DNA of 10,910 nucleotides from CAYOEZ01 sp964402955. GTDB taxonomy: Bacteria; Chloroflexota; DTOL01; DAOUCN01. The notes beneath the pieces are model-generated. The model saw nothing but the letters and a program-made list of their open reading frames with translations. It made no database searches and was not told where the DNA came from. Both the position numbers and the translations under genes were made by a program. Below are positions 6,313 through 10,910 of this stretch, piece by piece; within the stretch, counting starts at the first letter, position 1; every line of letters starts with the position of its first letter. The stretch is from NCBI GenBank assembly GCA_964402955.1, contig CAYOEZ010000171.1:1-10910 (forward strand), written 5' to 3'.

Positions 6313-7620
6313 ATGTCTGACAGTGATCATCTGTTCCCTCCAGGTTTCCTCTGGGGCACGTCGACAAGCGCACATCAGGTTGAGGGCGGCAACGACAACG
6401 ACTGGTGCGATTGGGAAAGAACGCCCGGCCATATTCGTGATGGCAGTTCGGCGGCTGTCGCCTGCGATCACTACCACCGCTACCGTGACGATTGGGCGCT
6501 TGCCCGAGATATGGGGCAAAACGCGCACCGCCTGAGTATCGAGTGGAGTCGCGTTGAACCAGAAGACGGCGTCTTCAATGAGCACGCGCTGGCCCATTAC
6601 CGTGATGTGCTCGCTTCTCTGCGCTCGTGCGGCATCGAGCCGATGGTCACCCTCCACCACTTCACCAACCCGCGCTGGTTTGTTGCTCTGGGCGGCTGGG
6701 AACACCCGAACGCGGTGCGCCTCTTTGGCCGCTACGCGGCGCGGGTGGTCGCTGCTCTCGAAGATTTGTGCACGATGTGGGTGACGATCAACGAGCCGAT
6801 GGTCTATTTCTACGAAGGCTACCTGACGCGGCGCTGGCCGCCGGGCAAGGGCGGGCTTGTGAAAGGACTGGGAGTTGTGCGCACGATGCTGCGCGCCCAT
6901 GCCCACGTGCACCGCCTCATCCATGGCCTGCAGCCACAGGCGCAGGTCGGCATCGCTCACAACATGCGTCTGTTTGACCCGGCCAACCCGCACCGCTGTC
7001 TCGATCGTATGGTAGCTGGCGCCGAGGATCGCCTGTTCAACCGCGTTGTTCTGTGGGCTTTGCTCGATGGTTACGTTCGAGCGCCGCTAGGACGGGGTGA
7101 ATACATCGCTGAAGCGAAAAACAGCCTCGACTTCATTGGCCTCAACTACTATACGCGCGACATGGTGGCGTTTGCCGTGCGGGGCGCGACGACCGTTGTG
7201 GCGCGCAACACAGCTCGTTCGGGCGCAGCCACGGACGCCTTTGGCTGGGAGCTTTATCCAGAGGGCCTGTACCGGCTGCTGAAAGAACTCGCCGTCTACA
7301 GCAAGCCCATCTACGTCACTGAACACGGGCTGGCCGATGCCAGCGACGCGCAACGCCCCGCCTACCTGGTGGAGTCTGTCGCGGCGATGTGGCGTGCTGT
7401 GAACGAAGGTGCGCCGCTGCGGGGCTACTTGCACTGGAGCCTGCTGGACAACTTCGAGTGGGCTGAAGGATATAGCATCCCCTTTGGCCTGGTTTCCGTT
7501 GACCCGGCCACTCAGGAACGGCGCATCAAGACGAGTGGCCACGTCTACAAAGAAATCTGCCAGGGCAACGGCCTGAGCGCACGCCTATTAGCCGAATACT
7601 CCGCCGAGCCATTGGCCTAG
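6313..7620 (+). CDS. GH1-family glycoside hydrolase (beta-glucosidase-like)
   Basis: The 435-aa product is a retaining GH1 enzyme, a family that cleaves beta-glucosides, beta-galactosides or related substrates. Visible hallmarks are FLWGTSTSAHQVEGG (12-26), LSIEWSRVEPE (74-84), the acid/base Glu161 in TINEP, NYYTRD (278-283), the nucleophile Glu337 in YVTEHG, and HWSLLDNFEWAEGY (374-387). YVTEHG in place of the common ITENG is a conservative variant seen in more distant members. There is no signal peptide, so it is probably cytoplasmic. It starts 23 nt after the second glycosyltransferase and is likely the last gene of the unit. It could trim a glycan or recycle sugars, or act as a transglycosidase. 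The start has only a weak ribosome-binding site. The family is certain; the substrate is not. Confidence 0.95.
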   Translation: MSDSDHLFPPGFLWGTSTSAHQVEGGNDNDWCDWERTPGHIRDGSSAAVACDHYHRYRDDWALARDMGQNAHRLSIEWSRVEPEDGVFNEHALAHYRDVLASLRSCGIEPMVTLHHFTNPRWFVALGGWEHPNAVRLFGRYAARVVAALEDLCTMWVTINEPMVYFYEGYLTRRWPPGKGGLVKGLGVVRTMLRAHAHVHRLIHGLQPQAQVGIAHNMRLFDPANPHRCLDRMVAGAEDRLFNRVVLWALLDGYVRAPLGRGEYIAEAKNSLDFIGLNYYTRDMVAFAVRGATTVVARNTARSGAATDAFGWELYPEGLYRLLKELAVYSKPIYVTEHGLADASDAQRPAYLVESVAAMWRAVNEGAPLRGYLHWSLLDNFEWAEGYSIPFGLVSVDPATQERRIKTSGHVYKEICQGNGLSARLLAEYSAEPLA

Positions 7621-7687
7621 TACTCAGCCATAGCAGACTCGAAGGGCTGTCATGTGGCTTCTGCAATAAGGTCGTGTGCGCCCCAAC

Positions 7688-7774
7688 CGTCATTGCGAGG
7701 AGCGCCCCTTGCGACGAAGCAATCTCCTTTCCGCGTGAAACGGGGGAGATTGCTTCGCTCCGCTCGCAATGACG
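7688..7774. repeat. 87-bp inverted-repeat element (CGTCATTGCGAG type)
   Basis: CGTCATTGCGAG (7688-7699) pairs with CTCGCAATGACG (7763-7774), and CGAAGCAATCTCC (7715-7727) pairs exactly with GGAGATTGCTTCG (7745-7757). The loop is 17 nt. The arms are separated by an imperfect bulge. From memory, this wording is a widely dispersed REP-like element in environmental genomes. Frames crossing it are low-complexity and not genes. Confidence 0.8.
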
Positions 7775-7804
7775 CGTCCGTCCAGACCCTTTTGCAATCG
7801 GCGC

Positions 7805-7869
7805 CTGTCACGCTGAGCGCAGCGAAGCATCTCAGATCAAGAGACCCTTCTCTCCGCTCAGGGTGACAG
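7805..7869. repeat. 65-bp inverted-repeat element (CTGTCACGCTGAGCG type)
   Basis: CTGTCACGCTGAGCG (7805-7819) pairs with CGCTCAGGGTGACAG (7855-7869) with one mismatch. It begins 30 bases after the preceding repeat and differs from it in sequence. 'CTGTCA..CTGAGCG' is another dispersed hairpin family from memory. It ends only 33 nt before the Nudix ATG, so it would lie in or near the leader of that gene. Confidence 0.75.
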
Positions 7870-7902
7870 CTCAACGCTCATGTGGTCGACCGGCAGGAGA
7901 AC

Positions 7903-8400
7903 ATGCTCACATTCCAGCAGGGCAACATGCGCTTCAACTACCGCATCGTTGGCGTCGCCATTCACGACGGGCGCATTCTGGTGCATCGCTCCGAAAATGA
8001 TGACTTCTGGGCGCTGCCCGGTGGGCGCGGCGAGTTCATGGAGAGGGCGTGCGACACGCTGCGCCGTGAAATGCAGGAAGAAGTCGGCGTTGATGTGCAG
8101 GTCGGGCGGCTCTTGTGGGTCGTAGAAAACTTCTTTGCCTACGAGGGGGCGCAGTTTCATGAGTTGGCTTTGTATTTCCTGATGAGTCTTGCGGCGGACT
8201 GCCCTTCTCTCCATCAAGAGATGTTTTACGGCAAAGAGAGCGCCGCCGGGGCGGAGGGCAAGGAACAGTTCCACTTGATTTTTCAGTGGTTTCCTCTGCC
8301 AACTGTGGAGAAGCTGCCACTCTATCCTTCGTTTCTGCGCCTCGGTCTGCAGGCCTTGCCTGAGACCGCTCAGCACATCGTTCACGTGGATGAAGAATGA
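7903..8400 (+). CDS. Nudix hydrolase
   Basis: The 165-aa product carries a complete Nudix box: Gly41-x5-Glu47-x7-Arg55-Glu56-Met57-x-Glu59-Glu60-x-Gly62-Val63 (in GRGEFME...REMQEEVGV). These enzymes hydrolyse nucleoside diphosphates linked to another group, with Glu59/Glu60 binding divalent metal. The N-terminal beta strand (NYRIVGVAIHDGRILVHR) and the later ENFFAYEGAQFHELALYFLM are typical. The target (nucleotide sugar, oxidised nucleotide, ADP-ribose) cannot be read from sequence. I chose the ATG at 7903 because AGGAG (7895-7899) precedes it, although at a short 3-nt spacing. An in-frame GTG at 7882 and an ATG at 7927 are alternatives. It is flanked by repeat elements on both sides and converges with the downstream minus-strand gene. 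Confidence 0.92.
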   Translation: MLTFQQGNMRFNYRIVGVAIHDGRILVHRSENDDFWALPGGRGEFMERACDTLRREMQEEVGVDVQVGRLLWVVENFFAYEGAQFHELALYFLMSLAADCPSLHQEMFYGKESAAGAEGKEQFHLIFQWFPLPTVEKLPLYPSFLRLGLQALPETAQHIVHVDEE

Positions 8401-8533
8401 TGGGTGAGCGTCATCGTTCTTGATCGTGTAGGGCGCGGTCTATTCCGCGCCAGAATGGGGGCTGCTTTCGCTGCGGGACGGCGCTAGAGAGCGCCTTACT
8501 ACACGAATTGGGAAAAAACATGACGCTCGCCCA
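8401..8533. repeat. 133-bp multi-arm inverted-repeat element immediately after the Nudix stop codon
   Basis: TGGGTGAGCGTCAT (8401-8414) pairs with ATGACGCTCGCCCA (8520-8533); the single mismatch is a G-U pair in plus-strand RNA. Inside, TCGTGTA (8424-8430) pairs with TACACGA (8500-8506). Two hairpins are nested within: GGCGCGG/CCGCGCC (8432-8438 and 8445-8451, 6-nt loop) and GGCGCT/AGCGCC (8480-8485 and 8490-8495, 4-nt loop). The result is a branched fold. The outer stem begins directly after the TGA at 8398-8400. An A-tract (8513-8518) precedes the right arm. It could be a mobile repeat, a structured RNA or a 3' end processing signal. Confidence 0.65.
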
Positions 8534-8582
8534 AGAGTGACGGGACCGGAAACGACCGGATTTCCAGTCGTCTCGCCGTAGC

Positions 8583-8624
8583 GCGACGAGAGCGCACAGC
8601 CTGCTGACTGTACGCTCTCGTCGC
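8583..8624. terminator. Strong hairpin between convergent genes, possible bidirectional terminator
   Basis: GCGACGAGAGCG (8583-8594) pairs perfectly with CGCTCTCGTCGC (8613-8624). After one mismatch, ACAG/CTGT extends the stem and leaves an 8-nt loop. It lies 16 nt past the stop of the minus-strand membrane protein gene and downstream of the Nudix gene. No T-tract follows on either strand, so it is not a classical intrinsic terminator. It may block both transcripts with Rho, protect 3' ends, or simply be another repeat. Confidence 0.45.
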
Positions 8625-8639
8625 ATCCATTACCGGCGA

Positions 8640-9185
8640 TTATATTTTCAAACCAAGCACGGCTGTAATCAGCTTTTCCTGTTGCTCAGCATCAAGGCCG
8701 TTCAGCGCTGGACCCAATTGCATGATGAACTTGCTCTTCATGCAGTAGCGCACCATGTCCTGGAAGCGGCTTTCTGCTTCTTTGCGATTCTGGTCCACCT
8801 TTCTGTCAAACCAAATAGTTGCTGATCCTGTGACAAATGAGACAGCCGAGGCGCTGGCGGCGGCGATTGGCAGCCCCAGCAGCGAAGCACCCATGCTGAT
8901 CACGATGACCGAGACGGTGCTGATGCCGAGAACGAGCTGCCAGAGTGCCCACTGATCGGCGCGCTGTCTTGCGGCATGGTAGGCCCGGCTTGCCTCATCG
9001 CAGAGGTCAGCAAATGCCACGCCCACCGTCTCGATGACAGACTGCGCGCTCATGGCCCGCATGGAGGCGATAATGTCCCCGCCCTCGCCTGTTAGCAGAA
9101 TAGCCTGCAGTGCATGAGCCATACCGGGATCCTGACTGAACCACCGCCAGGGGTTCTCCGTCGCATGTGTTGTTCGATCAACCAT
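8640..9185 (-). CDS. Hypothetical membrane protein with a central two-helix hairpin (TRADD-N-associated 2TM-like)
   Basis: The product is 181 aa from the ATG at 9185, preceded by GGGGGGAG at 5 nt. An upstream in-frame ATG at 9215 would add ten residues and has a poorer, too-close GGGGG. The N-terminal half is helical and soluble. Around residues 82-132 two hydrophobic helices follow each other (WQLVLGISTVSVIVISMGASLLG and PIAAASASAVSFVTGSATIWF). Next come a polar segment (DRKVDQNRKEAESRFQDMVRYC) and a C-terminal helix ending in LGLKI. The pattern 'A..A...A..W... two helices ..WF.RK..Q.R.EAE.RF' resembles the two-helix domain that accompanies TRADD-N-like modules in predicted bacterial conflict systems. 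This resemblance is by eye and tentative. It diverges from the exonuclease gene across a shared regulatory region. No catalytic motif is visible. Confidence 0.7.
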   Translation of the reverse strand: MVDRTTHATENPWRWFSQDPGMAHALQAILLTGEGGDIIASMRAMSAQSVIETVGVAFADLCDEASRAYHAARQRADQWALWQLVLGISTVSVIVISMGASLLGLPIAAASASAVSFVTGSATIWFDRKVDQNRKEAESRFQDMVRYCMKSKFIMQLGPALNGLDAEQQEKLITAVLGLKI

Positions 9186-9237
9186 CAGATCTCCCCCCGC
9201 AAGGCGCAGCGCCATTTTCCCCCGCTGGCGTGCGCGC

Positions 9238-9266
9238 TTGACACCCTACGCTTTCAATGGTAAAGT
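9238..9266 (+). promoter_or_regulatory. Sigma70-like promoter of the exonuclease gene with palindrome over the -10 region
   Basis: TTGACA (9238-9243) and TAAAGT (9261-9266) are separated by exactly 17 nt. The expected start lies near 9273, about 24 nt before the ATG at 9297, leaving room for the AAAAAGGA site at 9284-9291. The palindrome GTAGT-GTT-ACTAC (9265-9277) covers the end of the -10 box and the start site, where a repressor would be expected to act. Confidence 0.65.
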
Positions 9267-9285
9267 AGTGTTACTACCGTTGCAA
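9257..9285 (-). promoter_or_regulatory. Possible divergent promoter of the two-helix membrane protein gene
   Basis: On the minus strand, TTGCAA (complement of 9280-9285) and TACCAT (complement of 9257-9262) are 17 nt apart, each with four or five consensus matches. It overlaps the plus-strand promoter, and the palindrome 9265-9277 falls inside its spacer. The match is weaker than that of the plus-strand promoter. Confidence 0.35.
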
Positions 9286-9296
9286 AAAGGACTGTC

Positions 9297-9830
9297 ATGA
9301 GCGAAATATTCCTCGATGTTGAAACGCAGAAGCTGCAAACTGAAGTTCCCGGCGGCTGGGACAATATCGCCGCCTTCGGTCTGGCCCTTGCCGTGACCTG
9401 GGACGAAGCATCCGGCTTCCGCACCTGGCTGGAGAAGGATGCTTCTGACCTCGTTCAAGAGCTGACGCTCTTTCCCACAGTCGTTGGCTACAACGTGCTG
9501 CGTTTCGACTATACCGTTCTCTCAGCCTACCACCCCACCGTGCACACTCTGCTCCAGGGCAAGACCGTCGACATGTTGGTGGACCTGTCGCGCCGTCTCG
9601 GCTTTCGCCCGTCGCTGGATAGCGTTGCCCGTGCGACGCTTGGCCGTGGCAAGGCTGGCGACGGGCTGGCCTCTGTGGGCTGGTTCCGCGCCGGACAGAT
9701 CGACAAGGTGGCCGCCTACTGTCAGGAAGACGTTGCCCTGACGCGCGATATCTTCTATCATGGCCGCCAGCAGGGCCATGTGCTCTATCTAGATCGCGGC
9801 CGGCCTTCCCGTGTCATGGTCAAGTGGTAG
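9297..9830 (+). CDS. DEDDy-type 3'-5' exonuclease (RNase H-like fold), stand-alone
   Basis: The 177-aa product has the three motifs of a DnaQ-like exonuclease. ExoI is FLDVET with Asp7 and Glu9. ExoII is VVGYNVLRFDYTVL with Asn66 and Asp71. ExoIII is YCQEDVALT with Tyr141 and Asp145, which places it in the DEDDy class. These enzymes remove nucleotides from 3' ends of DNA or RNA with two metal ions. There is no polymerase, helicase or HRDC domain attached and length matches a bare nuclease core. Similar short proteins (YprB-like, predicted exonucleases near helicases) are known, but here no helicase is adjacent. The ATG at 9297 follows AAAAAGGA at a suitable distance. It is read from its own promoter. 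A role in repair, RNA turnover or defence is equally open. Confidence 0.85.
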   Translation: MSEIFLDVETQKLQTEVPGGWDNIAAFGLALAVTWDEASGFRTWLEKDASDLVQELTLFPTVVGYNVLRFDYTVLSAYHPTVHTLLQGKTVDMLVDLSRRLGFRPSLDSVARATLGRGKAGDGLASVGWFRAGQIDKVAAYCQEDVALTRDIFYHGRQQGHVLYLDRGRPSRVMVKW

Positions 9831-9914
9831 CAGCGCTGACCTCTCACGTATGTAGAGACGAAGACACACACCAAAACGTTTTCGGCTAAACCGACCAAAT
9901 TGAGGCCAACCGGC

Positions 9915-10832
9915 ATGAGTTTTCCTCCTGCGAGCTTCTTTATAGTGCTGCTGCTTGAAACTGCAATCATCCTTACAATCGCCGGCGCGGCTGTGGTCCT
10001 GATTTCATACATCCTCGCCTGGCGTATCACGCGGCCCGGAGCGCACACGTACTGGGACGAGTACACCTTCCTGCCCTCCGACATGGGCGCTCCGTTCGAA
10101 ACCGTCCACTTCGCTGCTCCCGATGGTTTGCGCCTGGCCGGCTGGCTGATGACGCATGCCCATGCGTCCGCGACCGTGGTCATGGCGAGTGGCTATCGCG
10201 ATCGCAAGACGAGCCTTTTGCCGATTGCCGCCGGGCTGTGGAAGCAGGGTTTCAACGTTTTTCTCTTCGACTTCCGCAATGAGGGCGACAGCCAGATGGA
10301 CAGTGCCCAGACGATGGGCTGGCGTGAGCGACAGGACATGACGGCGGCGCTGGATGAGGCGGCGCGGCGCGTCCCAGGCACCAGGATCGGCGTGCTGGGT
10401 TGGTCGATGGGCGCTGCTGTGAGCATTCTGGTCGCAGCAAACGATCAACGTATTGCCGCTGTTGTAGCCGACAGCGCCTACGCTGTCCAGACCCACGCTA
10501 TCGCCCACAATTTCCAACAGGCGTTGCCGCTCCCTGCCTTTCCGTTCGTGCCGCTGGCTGAGCTATTTGTGCTGGCCCGCGCCCGTTACCGGCCCAGCCG
10601 CGTGCGCCCTGAAGACGCCATCGGGCAGATCGCGCCCCGTCCCATTTTGATCATCCATGGCGAAGAAGACGATATGTGTCCCATTGACGATGCGCATCGT
10701 CTCTTTGCACGCGCCGGGGAACCAAAGCAGCTGTGGCTCTTGCCCAAAGCCAGGCATGTGGGCGCCTATTTCGCCGATCCCGACGCCTATATTACACGCG
10801 TCGGCGCCTTCTTTCGCCAGAGCCTGGCCTGA
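9915..10832 (+). CDS. Membrane-anchored alpha/beta hydrolase (serine hydrolase family)
   Basis: The 305-aa product starts with a hydrophobic segment at about 8-35 (FFIVLLLETAIILTIAGAAVVLISYIL), a likely membrane anchor. The hydrolase domain follows. The nucleophile elbow is GWSMG with Ser164. The acid is probably Asp252 in HGEEDDMCP, and the catalytic His is His281 in KARHVGAY. The FDFRNEGDS segment (118-126) is the usual strand before the elbow. It resembles the BAAT/DAP2-like and 'alpha/beta hydrolase of unknown function' groups often described as lysophospholipase- or acyl-esterase-like. The true substrate is unknown. I chose the ATG at 9915 over the TTG at 9900; GAGG (9901-9904) precedes it at about 10 nt. 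It stands 84 nt after the exonuclease gene with no clear promoter of its own, so read-through is possible. Confidence 0.88.
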   Translation: MSFPPASFFIVLLLETAIILTIAGAAVVLISYILAWRITRPGAHTYWDEYTFLPSDMGAPFETVHFAAPDGLRLAGWLMTHAHASATVVMASGYRDRKTSLLPIAAGLWKQGFNVFLFDFRNEGDSQMDSAQTMGWRERQDMTAALDEAARRVPGTRIGVLGWSMGAAVSILVAANDQRIAAVVADSAYAVQTHAIAHNFQQALPLPAFPFVPLAELFVLARARYRPSRVRPEDAIGQIAPRPILIIHGEEDDMCPIDDAHRLFARAGEPKQLWLLPKARHVGAYFADPDAYITRVGAFFRQSLA

Positions 10833-10836
10833 TCTT

Positions 10837-10852
10837 GCGCATGCATATGCGC
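10837..10852. repeat. Short palindrome GCGCAT-GCAT-ATGCGC
   Basis: GCGCAT (10837-10842) pairs with ATGCGC (10847-10852) around a 4-nt loop, just after the hydrolase stop. There is no T-tract. It may be a weak 3' end hairpin, an operator for the next gene, or chance. Confidence 0.25.
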
Positions 10853-10885
10853 GCCCGTCAGACATTCCACGCTGATCGTATCGCC

Positions 10886-10891
10886 AGGAGG
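10886..10891 (+). promoter_or_regulatory. Perfect Shine-Dalgarno AGGAGG for the gene at the right edge
   Basis: AGGAGG at 10886-10891 stands 8 nt before the ATG at 10900. It is the best ribosome-binding site in the window and marks the edge fragment as a real gene start. Confidence 0.75.
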
Positions 10892-10899
10892 AACACCTT

Positions 10900-10910
10900 A
10901 TGGATGTCTT
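10900..10910 (+). CDS. Start of a further gene, truncated by the window edge
   Basis: Only ATG-GAT-GTC-TT is visible (Met-Asp-Val-...). The perfect AGGAGG at an 8-nt spacing is the sole support. It lies 67 nt after the hydrolase gene on the same strand and may be co-transcribed with it. Product unknown. Confidence 0.6.

Noticed and set aside
6217..6993. A 258-codon minus-strand open frame
   Set aside because: Antisense to the GH1 gene, which has its full catalytic motifs. No motif or ribosome-binding site supports the minus frame.
7650..7874. Small frames on both strands between the GH1 and Nudix genes
   Set aside because: They translate the two hairpin repeats and match the usual false ORFs (for example HPERREGS-type text) produced by such elements.

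Overview
The window is GC-rich bacterial DNA holding nine intact or near-intact protein genes, a truncated mfd at the left edge, a gene start at the right edge and one broken gene. Dispersed inverted-repeat elements fill the gaps. The combination of short-spaced operons, a stand-alone cobalamin-reactivation protein and these repeat types suggests an environmental Chloroflexota (Anaerolineae-like) genome. That placement is inference from gene style and repeat style, not from a marker gene comparison.

Layout. 1-1538 (+) is the C-terminal half of the transcription-repair coupling factor Mfd. 1539-1814 holds a 177-bp repeat element with 16-bp perfect inverted ends. On the minus strand follow a small two-helix membrane protein (1815-2165) and, upstream of it, a Cys-rich frame (2226-2645) interrupted by two in-frame stops. 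The broken gene still has a good Shine-Dalgarno sequence and a sigma70-like promoter, so the two probably formed one minus-strand unit. A small repeat sits between that promoter and a second, divergent promoter that drives the main plus-strand operon.

2889-7620 (+) is a tightly packed five-gene unit: GT4 glycosyltransferase, a 134-aa coiled-coil protein, a stand-alone methionine-synthase-type B12 reactivation domain protein, a second GT4 glycosyltransferase, and a GH1 glycoside hydrolase. The first four are separated by 1 nt or overlap; the fifth starts 23 nt downstream. The sugar genes suggest glycan or glycolipid assembly. The B12-related gene within the tight unit is the odd member.

7621-7902 carries two different hairpin repeats, then a Nudix hydrolase (7903-8400). 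8401-8640 holds a 133-bp multi-arm inverted repeat and a separate 12-bp perfect hairpin between convergent genes. A two-helix membrane protein (8640-9185, -) and a DEDDy-type exonuclease (9297-9830, +) diverge from a shared 111-bp region with a strong promoter and a palindrome over its -10/start region. A membrane-anchored alpha/beta hydrolase (9915-10832, +) follows, and a new gene begins at 10900 behind a perfect AGGAGG. I see no CRISPR array, tRNA, rRNA or intact transposase.
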